Below, in pieces: positions 7,834-17,113 of a DNA stretch of 24,078 nt; the stretch's first letter is position 1, and each line of letters opens with the position of its first letter. The DNA comes from JAERML01 sp035687895 (GTDB lineage Bacteria; Bacteroidota; Ignavibacteria; UBA10030; UBA6906), in assembly GCA_035687895.1 (NCBI GenBank), contig DASRUE010000175.1:1-24078 (forward strand), written 5' to 3'. The position numbers and the translations under genes were made by a program. Under the pieces are notes generated by a model. That model saw nothing but the letters and a program-made list of their open reading frames with translations. It ran no database searches and was not told the origin of the DNA.

Positions 7834-9738
7834 ATGAAGACGAAACTATTCATGATGGTTGCAATCATTCTGCTCCTGTCGGTTGGGGCATTCGCGCAGA
7901 TTCCACGAACCGACGCCAAGTGGGCGCGCACTACGACAGAGACAATGGCTGTCGACGGTGTTTTGAATGAACCAGGTTGGGCAGTTGCCGAGTCGGTGAA
8001 GATCACCTATGGCCTGGATAACGGTATGCCAGGCAGCGGTTGGTACCACGAGAACGGACTTGCAAGTCCGACCGACTCAACCAAAGCCACTGTGAAGTGG
8101 CTTGTAAAGGCGGACAGCTTGTATGTTGGAGTAAGGGTGCTGGATAAATCTGTTGGTGGTGGACCATTCAATAGGTTCGATGGTATCTTGTCAAACCTTC
8201 GTCAGCGGGACCAGACAGGCAGGCCTGTTGGCGCAGGTGAGGTATTCTATGCATGGGTCAAGGAAGATTGGGCGGATACTTCGGCCAATCAACCCGGCCG
8301 TATGCCGTTCTTTGGCGGTCCCTGGGGAAGTTCTCCATACGCGCCGCGTCCTGATTCGCTCAGCAGGACCACGTGGCTGGCAGTAACGACGGTTCAGGGT
8401 ACGCAAAACAACGATGCTGATGTAGACGTTGGTTATACGATGGAATTCCGGTTGAACCTCCAGAACCGAGGGTACAACGTCACGCAGCCTGCAGGTGATA
8501 TCATTCAGTATAGCCTCTCGATCTACGATGCGGACTATCAGTGGCCTTTGGATACCACGAGGCAAGCCGGCAACCGCACATGGTTCCAGTGCCCCTGGGG
8601 GAACAACAACGCGTATGGCCACATCCGATTGCATGCCAGATCCGATGTCACTACATCGTCGGGTGCAGTTCCACTAGTCCCGTACGAGTTGCGGGTCCCG
8701 GGATCGAACTACCCCAGCATCACATTTGATGGAAGATTGACCGAAGCGGTGTGGCAAAATCCGGATGTTGGCACGCTGCGGATCCAGTACGGAAATTCCA
8801 CGATCCGCAATGCGTATCCGAGCACCGCGCCATACCGGAGCGGTCAATTCCAGCCTGCCGTTAACGGGGGTCAGGCTGCCATAGTTGATCCGAGCCTTGC
8901 AACAGTCAAGTACTTCTATAAACAGGATACCTTGTTTGTAGGACTTGACGTTCCAGATCTGGTGGTACAATCTGTGAGTGTACCTGACCGCTGGGACGGA
9001 TTCCGGTTCAGCGTTCGCGAACGAGTGAACCGCAATGGCGATAATGTATTGGCCCCCCGTGGCCTCACCTTCAGGATCGATGGAAGCGGGACCAACCTTG
9101 TTGTCAGTCGGCAAGATGATCTTGCGGCTACAACCGGTTCCTGGGATTCTGCAGGTACCAAAGTCCAGGTGGCAGCAGCGCTCAAGGGTGCGACAACTAT
9201 TGATACGCTCGGGGCCTTGCCGGACGAAGGTTACACAGCCGAGATGAAGGTCAACCTTCGTGAGCTTGGCTATCCGGCGGGCGGAGGAGATGGTGTGCTG
9301 TTCTTTGCGGCCACGTTGTATGACGGCGATTCATTTCCGACTATAACAGATAGCTACGGAACCCGTACATGGTTCATGTCGGAAAATGCCGGCAGCGATG
9401 CGCCGATCTGGGCGTATATGGATCCGGGCAATCCTCTTGCAGTGGATGAGCAGGGGAACACCATTCCCGATGTGTTTGCGTTGATCGGGAACTACCCCAA
9501 TCCATTCAACCCATCCACCACGATCAAGTTTGTGATGCCTCAAGCGAGTGACGTCAGGCTGGAAGTCTTCAACCTGCTCGGCCAGCGAGTTGCATCCCAA
9601 CTTCTTGGTGAAAAACAGGCGGGAGAGCAGTCGGTGCAGTTCAACGCATCGCATCTCGCCACCGGTATGTATACGTACCGGTTGACAATGAGCTCCACAA
9701 ATGCATCAGTAGTTGGCAGGATGATGTTGTTGAAGTAA
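7834..9738 (+). CDS. Secreted protein with two CBM9-like domains and T9SS sorting domain
   Basis: This 634-residue protein begins at the ATG at 7834. A near-perfect AAAGGAGGTGA (7818-7828) precedes it, and MKTKLFMMVAIILLLSVGAF then forms a signal peptide. The GTG nine bases earlier lies inside that ribosome binding site. Two CBM9-like or DOMON-like modules follow. One opens with AVDGVLNEPGW at about residue 35 and the other with TFDGRLTEAVW at about residue 296. Each contains a VKWLVKADSLYVG-type strand, as in the protein at 3437. Residues about 545-634 are a T9SS sorting domain with NYPNPFNPST and a final short basic end. No catalytic motif is seen. Extracellular carbohydrate binding is inferred. 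It lies directly after the LacI-family gene, with 172 bases between them. Confidence 0.87.
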   Translation: MKTKLFMMVAIILLLSVGAFAQIPRTDAKWARTTTETMAVDGVLNEPGWAVAESVKITYGLDNGMPGSGWYHENGLASPTDSTKATVKWLVKADSLYVGVRVLDKSVGGGPFNRFDGILSNLRQRDQTGRPVGAGEVFYAWVKEDWADTSANQPGRMPFFGGPWGSSPYAPRPDSLSRTTWLAVTTVQGTQNNDADVDVGYTMEFRLNLQNRGYNVTQPAGDIIQYSLSIYDADYQWPLDTTRQAGNRTWFQCPWGNNNAYGHIRLHARSDVTTSSGAVPLVPYELRVPGSNYPSITFDGRLTEAVWQNPDVGTLRIQYGNSTIRNAYPSTAPYRSGQFQPAVNGGQAAIVDPSLATVKYFYKQDTLFVGLDVPDLVVQSVSVPDRWDGFRFSVRERVNRNGDNVLAPRGLTFRIDGSGTNLVVSRQDDLAATTGSWDSAGTKVQVAAALKGATTIDTLGALPDEGYTAEMKVNLRELGYPAGGGDGVLFFAATLYDGDSFPTITDSYGTRTWFMSENAGSDAPIWAYMDPGNPLAVDEQGNTIPDVFALIGNYPNPFNPSTTIKFVMPQASDVRLEVFNLLGQRVASQLLGEKQAGEQSVQFNASHLATGMYTYRLTMSSTNASVVGRMMLLK

Positions 9739-9752
9739 GTAGCGTGACATTT

Positions 9753-9781
9753 GGTGAGGCGGCCACCCTGGTCGTCTCACC
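9753..9781 (+). terminator. Long hairpin after the second CBM9-like gene
   Basis: GGTGAGGCGGCCA and TGGTCGTCTCACC form a 13-bp stem with two G-T pairs around a CCC loop, 14 bases after the stop codon. No T tract follows, so strength as a terminator is doubtful. It may instead mark an RNA processing or stability boundary before the TonB receptor. Confidence 0.5.
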
Positions 9782-9853
9782 ATTGTGTATTGCTTGAGCG
9801 GTGGGCATTACCCCCGGATGCCGGCTGTACCACACCTACAAGGACAGGTTCAC

Positions 9854-12532
9854 ATGACCATGGATACGAATTGGTTGACCCCGCGGTTCACATTCCTCTG
9901 CATCCTTCTCACGCTCGGTGGAAGCATTGCGCGACCAAGCACGACCGGAAAAATGTCCGGCCGGGTACTCGACAATAACAAAGAACCTCTCCCCAGCGTA
10001 AATGTCGTGCTTGATGGAACGAAGCTCGGCACTGCAACCGATATCGACGGGTATTACAGCATCATCAACATTCCGCCCGGCAGGTACAATGTACAATTCC
10101 GGATTGTCGGGTACAGGAACCTTGCCGTGCAGGATGTTCTCGTCACAACAAACAATACCGCGAAACTCGACGCAACGATGGAGGAATCCACGATTGCGAA
10201 GGATGAGATCATTATCACCGCCACAAGACCCGTGGTGGATGTCAACCTAACAAGCACGGTTGCCACGATAACAGACAAGGACATACAAGCATTGCCTGTG
10301 CAGGAACTTGCGGATATCGTGAACCTGCAAGCCGGCGTTATTGTCGACGACAAAGGAGCGCATTTCCGCGGGGGTCGTGCCGGTGAAGTACAATATCAGG
10401 TGAACGGGATTTCAGTGAACAACGCGTACGACAACACATCGACCGTCAAGATCGACCGGTCGCTGATTCAGGAAGTGCAGGTGATCACGGGAACATTCGA
10501 TGCGGAGTATGGACAGGCGATGAGCGGGGTAGTAAACACTATTCTCAAATCCGGCAGCGAAAACTTCACACTCAATGTCGAGGCGCTGTCCGGCGCGTTC
10601 CTCTACTCGAGCGACGGCGAGCGCAAACTCACCTATAAATTCAGACCTGAGTTTCTCAATCAGAACTTTCAATTGAGTGTCAGTGGACCAACGGGACTTC
10701 CGCAAACGTATTTTCTGGCAAGTGGACGACGATATGTCTTCAATGATTACTTTCTCGGTGAACGCCGATTCAATCCGCTGGACACGAGCAATCAGTCGAA
10801 TCCTTTTCTCTATCTCACGCAGCCCAATGGCGACGGAAAAGTCGTAGCCCTTGCCTACAACCGTGAGTGGTCCGGTCTGGCAAAGATCACGAATCGTTCC
10901 TTGCCGGCTATCGAGATCGGCTACCAGGCGCTCTTTAATATTATCGATGCCAGTGGCATGGGTGATGCGTTTACCTTCCGTCTCAATCCCGATGGGAAGA
11001 AGAAACAGAAGACGACCTCACTCGTTCACGGTGTCGACTTCACGCACACTCTTTCCTCGACGACATTCTACAACGTGAGTGTGAGACAGAACTACTTTGA
11101 TTACCATGATTGGGTGTTTGATGACTTTCATGACGCGCGGTATGATCTTGCCCAATCAAGCACCGGTATTAGTGATTATGAATACGGGGCAAGTGTCGCA
11201 GGAGTTGATTTTGGACGTTTTCGTCAGAAGACAAACGCGCTTGTTGCGAAGGCTGCAGTGACGAGCCAGGTGACCCGTGAACATCAAATCAAGGTAGGTA
11301 CGGAATTTCAGACTTCTGCGATTGATTTCGGAACGGCAGGGACGTTGACGTACAAAGGCGATACCCTGTATCGTTACGAGAATTTCCCGCCGGATTATCC
11401 GGGCGTGCAGCACTACTTTCCGGTTTCGTTGGCGGCGTACGCTCAAGATCAGATTGAGTGGAACGACCTCACGATCCGAGCGGGTGTGCGGTTTGAGTAT
11501 TTTGATGCACGCAGTTATTTGCCGGGCGATCTTGCCAATCCTGCGAACGCAATTCAGGGAGCACCAGTTTCGAATCCCCGTCGATCAAAAAAGAAGATTT
11601 CCTACGCGCCCCGGTTCGGGCTATCGTATCCGATCACAACAACATCGTCGGTGTTTTTCTCATACGGCCACTTTTATCAACTTCCCCCGCTGCGCGATAT
11701 TTTTACCAACGCCAACTACGGCAAGCTGGCAAATCTCCAGGCGGGAACGGGGAATTACGATGCGGTGTACGGCAACCCTGATATCAAGCCCGAAAGGACG
11801 GTGCAGTACGAGTTTGGCTACAAGAATGCAGTCACTGATTTTCTGGGCATAAGCATTAATCTATTCTATAAAGATATTCGTGATCTTCTCGGGGTGGAGT
11901 TCATCGATACCTACACCGCCGCAGCATATGCCAGGCTCACGAATGTCGATTTTGGTAACGTGACGGGGTTTACCATCACGCTTGACCAGCGACGGGTCGG
12001 CATCCTCAGCTCGACGCTCGACTATACCTTGCAGATGGCACAAGGAAATTCGAGCGATCCTAATGAGACCGCAAATCGTGCTGCAGCAGGAGAAGATCCG
12101 AAGCCGCGACAGATTCCGCTGAACTGGGACCAGCGCCACACAATGAATCTCACCGTTCAGCTTTCCCGGCCTGAGGAGTACGCCGTCAGTACCATTCTGC
12201 GATTCGGGAGCGGGCAACCGTACACGCCTGAGATCGGCTCCATTTTTGGAGCGGCGATAGAAAGAAACTCGGGGCGCAAACCCAATGGCTTTGTGATTGA
12301 TTTCCGCGCGGAGAAGTACTTCACACTTGGCGGTGTTGACGTGAGCGTATTCATGCGTGTGTTCAATCTTCTCGATGCCCGGTATTTCAATGGCGCTGTG
12401 TTCGCGAATACCGGAAGCCCGGACTATGGCTTGTTTCCTCTCGCGGGCGATCGAACGCAACTGGCAAATCCCACACGATACTATGCGCCGCGCCGGATCG
12501 AACTGGGCATTTCGATGAACTCATCCTTCTGA
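9854..12532 (+). CDS. TonB-dependent outer-membrane receptor with carboxypeptidase-regulatory-like domain
   Basis: This 892-residue protein imports a ligand across the outer membrane using TonB energy. The ATG at 9854 has AAGGACAGG upstream and leads into a signal peptide (core FTFLCILLTLGG). A longer GTG start at 9785 is less likely. Residues about 33-120 form the carboxypeptidase-regulatory-like domain (SGRVLDNNKEPLPSVNV, GTATDIDGYYSI, PPGRYNVQFRIVGYR). The plug follows at about 135-240 (LPVQELADIVNLQAGV, HFRGGRAGEVQYQVNGI, VQVITGTFDAEYGQAMSGVVN). The remainder is a beta-barrel ending in a C-terminal Phe. It resembles SusC-like receptors in domain order but is shorter than a typical SusC (about 1000 residues), and no SusD lies next to it. 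The next gene starts 22 bases downstream, so the two are probably co-transcribed. Confidence 0.94.
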   Translation: MTMDTNWLTPRFTFLCILLTLGGSIARPSTTGKMSGRVLDNNKEPLPSVNVVLDGTKLGTATDIDGYYSIINIPPGRYNVQFRIVGYRNLAVQDVLVTTNNTAKLDATMEESTIAKDEIIITATRPVVDVNLTSTVATITDKDIQALPVQELADIVNLQAGVIVDDKGAHFRGGRAGEVQYQVNGISVNNAYDNTSTVKIDRSLIQEVQVITGTFDAEYGQAMSGVVNTILKSGSENFTLNVEALSGAFLYSSDGERKLTYKFRPEFLNQNFQLSVSGPTGLPQTYFLASGRRYVFNDYFLGERRFNPLDTSNQSNPFLYLTQPNGDGKVVALAYNREWSGLAKITNRSLPAIEIGYQALFNIIDASGMGDAFTFRLNPDGKKKQKTTSLVHGVDFTHTLSSTTFYNVSVRQNYFDYHDWVFDDFHDARYDLAQSSTGISDYEYGASVAGVDFGRFRQKTNALVAKAAVTSQVTREHQIKVGTEFQTSAIDFGTAGTLTYKGDTLYRYENFPPDYPGVQHYFPVSLAAYAQDQIEWNDLTIRAGVRFEYFDARSYLPGDLANPANAIQGAPVSNPRRSKKKISYAPRFGLSYPITTTSSVFFSYGHFYQLPPLRDIFTNANYGKLANLQAGTGNYDAVYGNPDIKPERTVQYEFGYKNAVTDFLGISINLFYKDIRDLLGVEFIDTYTAAAYARLTNVDFGNVTGFTITLDQRRVGILSSTLDYTLQMAQGNSSDPNETANRAAAGEDPKPRQIPLNWDQRHTMNLTVQLSRPEEYAVSTILRFGSGQPYTPEIGSIFGAAIERNSGRKPNGFVIDFRAEKYFTLGGVDVSVFMRVFNLLDARYFNGAVFANTGSPDYGLFPLAGDRTQLANPTRYYAPRRIELGISMNSSF

Positions 12533-12554
12533 TGCGAATATGAAGAGGCTTCCC

Positions 12555-15500
12555 ATGAAAAAGTTGCGACCTGTCATTCTCCTCATTGCCGCGTTGTTTT
12601 CGGTGCAGTATCTGACTGCTCAGATTATCACTCCGGTTCCGTTTGAGAAACGGGGGAAGATTGATGCCGAACGACAGGGATTCCACGATGCGAATAACAT
12701 TCGCACCGTTTTCCTCAACTATGGGATGGTGGGTGATTTCAGGCCGGCTGGCGTGGATGTGAGTGTGTTCCACTCGGCTGAAGTTCCCAAAGGAAGCGGA
12801 GTGAATTATACCGACGGGATTACTCCTTTTGTTCTGGCAAAAGTTCGTCTGGCCAACGGCGACTCCCTTCACCTGATGGAAACAGGCTATCGAGAGCGAC
12901 AAGAGCCCCACCCTTATGGCGCTTATGAAATGCGCTTTGAGCCGCGTCCCGGTTACTTTGAGGCTGATCCGGCAATTAACAAAGGGCGCTCTCCCGCGAT
13001 CAGCAATGACTCGCGCACGTGGCCACGGACCTGGCCGGACAAAGACGCTTCATGGGACGGATTCTGGAACGGATATTTCGGTCAGGTGCCTGCAGCCGAC
13101 CAAGAGAGCTTCACCGTGATGGATGACGACATTTACGAAAAAGGGGGCCTGTTTTCCGACTCGCGCGATTCGACGCGCAACGGCCTTGGACTGCGCGTGG
13201 AGGTTCGCGGCTTTCAATGGTCCAACCCTCAGGCAGCGAACGTGATATTCTGGCACTACGATATCACAAATGAAGGTACAACTGACTACCCGAGAAATGG
13301 CGAGGCGGAGAACATCATATTCGGATTGTACATGGATTCAGGTGTTGGAGGTTCTTCCGCTGGCTGCGATGGCGTGTACGAATCTGATGATGACAATGCC
13401 CGATTTGATACAACAGGAGGAGTGAATCTTGTCTATACGTGGGATTCAAAAGGACACGGCGTCGGTCTCTCAACGAGTTGCTATACGACGGGCTATCTCG
13501 GTTATGCATATCTTGAAACACCCGGCAAGCCTGTCGATGCAACAGACAACGACGCGGATGGGATAACCGACGAAAAGAGAGATAGCGGTCCCGGGATGCT
13601 CATTGAGGGTCGAGATGCGATTCTTGCTGCTGCCGCTGCCATGTACGACACGGCAAAGTTCCGATCACAACTGGGCTCACCGTCACTCCGCCCTGCAGTG
13701 GTATTGGGCAGGTGGTGGACTGGCGACGAAGATATGGACTGGTCCGCTCTGGCAGATGATGTTGGTGCCGACGGCGTCGATAGCACAGGAGATTTCGGCG
13801 AGTACGACGGAATCCCGACATCGGGCGAACCACATTTTGACAAGACCGACAAAGACGAATCCGATCAGATTGGTCTGACCGGCTTCCAGATGAATTGGAT
13901 CAACAATCCTGGAGGAGTTGCAGACAACGTCGTTTTCTACAGAACCGGCCGCGTTCCTCATCCTGATTGGCCGAAAGAACTTTTTGACAAGTGGACCTCA
14001 TCCGATTTCAACACTCGTTTTGAGCAGAGACCGCCGCCAGTGAATGTTAACATCGGTTTCTTGTTTGCGTCGGGTCCGTTCACGTTGCCGAGTGATGGGC
14101 GACAGGGCTCGACACAGAGATTCAGTCTTGCTCTGGCTTACGGCGCCGATCCACAGGAACTTCGTACAACGGTCAAAGTTGTTCAGGCAATCTACAATGC
14201 GAACTACCAATTCGCTGTTCCTCCCCCCATGCCGACAGTGAAAGCAGAGGTGGGTGACAGGTATGTGCAGTTGATGTGGAATGATGTTGCGGAAAACAGC
14301 ACGGACCCGGTGGTGACAGAGAATGATTTTGAAGGGTATCGCATTTACCGCGCGACGGACCCAGAATTCCGGGATCCGCGGGTGATTCAGACGGGACGAG
14401 GAACCGGACCAATTGGCAACGGAAAACCTATTGCACAGTTTGATTTGAAAAATGGCGTCAGCGGGTTCACGCCAACAACTGTCGAAGGTGTGGCGTATTA
14501 TTTGGGGGGGGAAACAGGCCTCACACACATTTTTAGAGATACGACTGTTGTAAACGGGCATCAATACTATTACGCTGTCTGCGCGTACGATTACGGCCCA
14601 AGCATCAGGCTCCAGAACCAGGACGTGTTTACCTACTATCCTTCTGAAAACGCGATTACGGTTTCACGAACGCCGCGCGGGGGCACGATCCTCCCCAAGA
14701 ATGTTGTCTCAGTAAGACCCAACCCGAAGATTCTGGGCTACACGCCGGCTGACGCATCGCAGGTTACCCGGATTGCCGGAACCGGCACAGGGGCAGTCGG
14801 TGTCAAAGTGGTGGATTCAAAACTGGTTCCTGAAAACCATCTTTTCAAAATCACGTTCAACGCGAATTCGGATGAGGTTCATGCAAACTCCTACAATCTC
14901 ATCGACAGCACAACGGGGCAGGTGCTCTTTGAGACAGGGGATGATTTTGATGGCAAGGGCACAGGGGTTTCTGGCGCCGGTGTTCAGCCAATCATCTGGA
15001 CACTCCCGACAGTTGTTGTCGACACACTGCAGAGCGGTTTTGCGCCGGGGAGCGCAACTGATGCATTATTGGATGTGAGTTATTCCCCCAGCCCAACCTC
15101 CTTGCCGATTACGAAAAGACGTCTGGGATTCCCCTATGACATGATCATCACATTTTCCAATACGGTAATCGACACCGCAGAAGGGACATTTCCTGGCCCG
15201 CTTTTCAGCCGCCCGGTGAAATTTCGGATCGAGGCCATGACACCTGAAGGGCTGTTGCATTTCCGATGCAAATTCAGTGACCAGAATGGTGACTCAACCC
15301 TCAGTCGGCTCCCGGGCTCAATTTTCGAGCAAATTCAGGTGTTCACAGGACCCGACAGTCTTCAGACCGCAGCCAAGATAACATGGGTAATCAAGCTGAA
15401 GAACGATGACAGTGTTACTGTTAATCCCACCTTGGGTGATGTCTACAACGTCAGGCTCCTCTATCCCTTTACTGTCGGTGACGAATTCTTGTTCACGACG

Positions 15501-15854
15501 AAGGGAGAGTGGATTGAAAACGCGAAGGCACAACAGGAGTTCAAACAAGCGCCGTATGTCGTTCCCAACCCGTACGTCGGCGCAGCGAGTTTTGAACCCG
15601 GTCTTTTCGCGACGCAAGGTCGTGGCGACCGCGCCATGGAATTCCGCGGCCTGCCGCAGAATTGCGCAATCAGAATCTACACTGTTCGAGGCGAATTGGT
15701 GCGAACGCTGGTGCATGATGGTTCCACCGACGGCTACGTTCGCTGGGACTTGCGGACGAAGGATAACCTTGACGTTGCGCCTGGTCTGTACGTGTTTCAC
15801 GTCGATGCTGGCAGCTACGGCAGCCACATCGGCAAGTTCGCCATCATAAAGTGA
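12555..15854 (+). CDS. Large secreted protein of unknown function with FN3-like and C-terminal sorting-like domain
   Basis: This 1099-residue protein starts at the second ATG (12555), preceded by GAAGAGG and followed by the signal peptide core VILLIAALFSVQYLTAQ. The ATG at 12540 is an alternative. The N-terminal half is rich in Asp and aromatic residues. It includes the calcium-site-like DATDNDADGITDE near residues 317-330 and SDQIGLTGFQMNWI further on. A fibronectin-III-like segment covers about 556-695 (VQLMWNDVAENS, FEGYRIYRATDPEF). The end from about 1000 (PNPYVGAASFEP, IRIYTVRGELVRTL, APGLYVFHVDAG) resembles a divergent T9SS or FlgD-like C-terminal domain. An eight-G run lies at 14504-14511. 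Its position between the receptor and the PorV/PorQ-like gene suggests a surface partner of the receptor, perhaps doing the job of SusD. No function is established. Confidence 0.82.
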   Translation: MKKLRPVILLIAALFSVQYLTAQIITPVPFEKRGKIDAERQGFHDANNIRTVFLNYGMVGDFRPAGVDVSVFHSAEVPKGSGVNYTDGITPFVLAKVRLANGDSLHLMETGYRERQEPHPYGAYEMRFEPRPGYFEADPAINKGRSPAISNDSRTWPRTWPDKDASWDGFWNGYFGQVPAADQESFTVMDDDIYEKGGLFSDSRDSTRNGLGLRVEVRGFQWSNPQAANVIFWHYDITNEGTTDYPRNGEAENIIFGLYMDSGVGGSSAGCDGVYESDDDNARFDTTGGVNLVYTWDSKGHGVGLSTSCYTTGYLGYAYLETPGKPVDATDNDADGITDEKRDSGPGMLIEGRDAILAAAAAMYDTAKFRSQLGSPSLRPAVVLGRWWTGDEDMDWSALADDVGADGVDSTGDFGEYDGIPTSGEPHFDKTDKDESDQIGLTGFQMNWINNPGGVADNVVFYRTGRVPHPDWPKELFDKWTSSDFNTRFEQRPPPVNVNIGFLFASGPFTLPSDGRQGSTQRFSLALAYGADPQELRTTVKVVQAIYNANYQFAVPPPMPTVKAEVGDRYVQLMWNDVAENSTDPVVTENDFEGYRIYRATDPEFRDPRVIQTGRGTGPIGNGKPIAQFDLKNGVSGFTPTTVEGVAYYLGGETGLTHIFRDTTVVNGHQYYYAVCAYDYGPSIRLQNQDVFTYYPSENAITVSRTPRGGTILPKNVVSVRPNPKILGYTPADASQVTRIAGTGTGAVGVKVVDSKLVPENHLFKITFNANSDEVHANSYNLIDSTTGQVLFETGDDFDGKGTGVSGAGVQPIIWTLPTVVVDTLQSGFAPGSATDALLDVSYSPSPTSLPITKRRLGFPYDMIITFSNTVIDTAEGTFPGPLFSRPVKFRIEAMTPEGLLHFRCKFSDQNGDSTLSRLPGSIFEQIQVFTGPDSLQTAAKITWVIKLKNDDSVTVNPTLGDVYNVRLLYPFTVGDEFLFTTKGEWIENAKAQQEFKQAPYVVPNPYVGAASFEPGLFATQGRGDRAMEFRGLPQNCAIRIYTVRGELVRTLVHDGSTDGYVRWDLRTKDNLDVAPGLYVFHVDAGSYGSHIGKFAIIK

Positions 15855-15865
15855 ACGAGGTGGCC

Positions 15866-16873
15866 ATGAAAAAGAAAATTCTCCTTAGCCTGATAATGGT
15901 GGTGGGTGCGGGCGCCGTCTTCGGGCAGTCAAAAACGGGGACAAGTGTCGGGCAATTCCTGCTGATTGAGCCGAGTGCCCGCATAGCCGGCATGGGCAAT
16001 GCCGGTGCGACGATCTACAACGAGATTCAGGCCGCCTACTACAATCCCGCTGCGATCGGGCACTTTCAGGGTAGTGGTGTTCAGTTCACACACAGCCCCT
16101 GGATCGCCGATATTACATACGACTTTGCGGGCGTTGCGGTAGGTTTGGGCGAGGTGGGGAACCTGTACGCGAGCGTGACCTCCCTGAACTCAGGCGAGAT
16201 CGACGTGCGGACGGTCGAACAACCGCTGGGAACAGGAGAGCGCTACACTGTTTCCGATATTGCGGTCGGACTCGGCTATGGACGGCAGATCTCGGATCGG
16301 TTTTCGGTCGGTGTGCAAGTAACATATCTCACGGAAACGATCTGGCACAGTTCGATGAGCGCGTTCAGCTTGAATGTGGGCACGCTGTACCGCATTTCCG
16401 AGGATGGCCTTCACATCGGTGCGAGCATCTCCAATTTCGGCACACGGGCAAAGTTCGACGGACGCGACCTGCGCATTCAATACGATCAGAACCCGAACGT
16501 CTATGGCGACAACGGAAGCCTTCCCGGAGAACTTTTCACGGAGAGTTACACATTGCCCATATTATTTCGCGTAGGCATTGGGATACCGCTCAAAGTTGGA
16601 GAGGACAACAGGATCCAACTGGTTGTGGATGCATTTCATCCGAGCGACAATACGGAGAGTATGAGTCTCGGTGCTGAGTGGATGTTCCAGAACGCGGTGG
16701 CAGTACGTGCTGGCTACCAGAACCTCTTCCAACAGGATTCTGAGACCGGCCTCACGCTCGGCGCGGGCCTGCAACATCAAATGGATGACTATCGACTCAA
16801 CTTCGATTATGGTTGGGCTGACCACGGGCGACTCGAGCAGACACACCGGCTGACGTTGGGAGTGACGTTCTGA
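15866..16873 (+). CDS. PorV/PorQ-like outer-membrane beta-barrel protein
   Basis: This 335-residue protein has a signal peptide (MKKKILLSLIMVVGAGAVFG) and an outer-membrane barrel of the PorV/PorQ family. The family opening is visible as GQFLLIEPSARIAGMGNAG and AAYYNPAAIG, and alternating barrel strands run to a C-terminal Phe (LTLGVTF). PorV and PorQ are T9SS components or cargo shuttles. Paralogues are often found beside surface proteins in this lineage. The ATG at 15866 is preferred because GAGGTGG precedes it. A GTG at 15851 overlapping the previous stop is the alternative. The gene starts 11 bases after the 12555 gene and is probably translated from the same message. Whether it acts in cargo delivery or as a porin is not shown by sequence. 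Confidence 0.88.
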   Translation: MKKKILLSLIMVVGAGAVFGQSKTGTSVGQFLLIEPSARIAGMGNAGATIYNEIQAAYYNPAAIGHFQGSGVQFTHSPWIADITYDFAGVAVGLGEVGNLYASVTSLNSGEIDVRTVEQPLGTGERYTVSDIAVGLGYGRQISDRFSVGVQVTYLTETIWHSSMSAFSLNVGTLYRISEDGLHIGASISNFGTRAKFDGRDLRIQYDQNPNVYGDNGSLPGELFTESYTLPILFRVGIGIPLKVGEDNRIQLVVDAFHPSDNTESMSLGAEWMFQNAVAVRAGYQNLFQQDSETGLTLGAGLQHQMDDYRLNFDYGWADHGRLEQTHRLTLGVTF

Positions 16874-17113
16874 GGAGACAAATGGAGGAGCATTGAATGT
16901 GTTCCGTTTTGCACGACTCCTGCTTCGCCGTGCAAGAGGCAGCCAATCTAACTGCCCCATGGGGGTGCCTTCTTTCGGACAACGCATGCCACAACATTCA
17001 TCCAGTTCATTCTTCCCCCCGGGCCCTCACAGGATCACAGAAACAAACGTCTACAACACGATGGCGTTGGGTGAAGGTGCGGGGACGCTGGAGATTTCAG
17101 GACATTTATTACA
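16874..17113 (+). other. Intergenic or leader region before the GH94 gene
   Basis: A strong GGAGGAG (16884-16890) is six bases before an ATG at 16897 that opens a 74-codon frame ending at 17121, overlapping the GTG start of the GH94 gene. A TTG at 16893 opens another frame ending at 17117. Neither peptide looks like a known protein. The region also has a small GGCAG/CTGCC hairpin (16938-16956) and a CCCCATGGGG palindrome (16955-16964). I see no clear promoter or terminator. Confidence 0.35.

Noticed and set aside
16955..16964. CCCCATGGGG perfect palindrome
   Set aside because: It is ten bases, single copy and with no repeat partner or promoter context. It is probably chance.
17042..17055. 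Possible fourth LacI-type operator AACAAACGTCTACA before the GH94 gene
   Set aside because: Only 10 of 14 positions match the symmetrical palindrome and no promoter is visible nearby.
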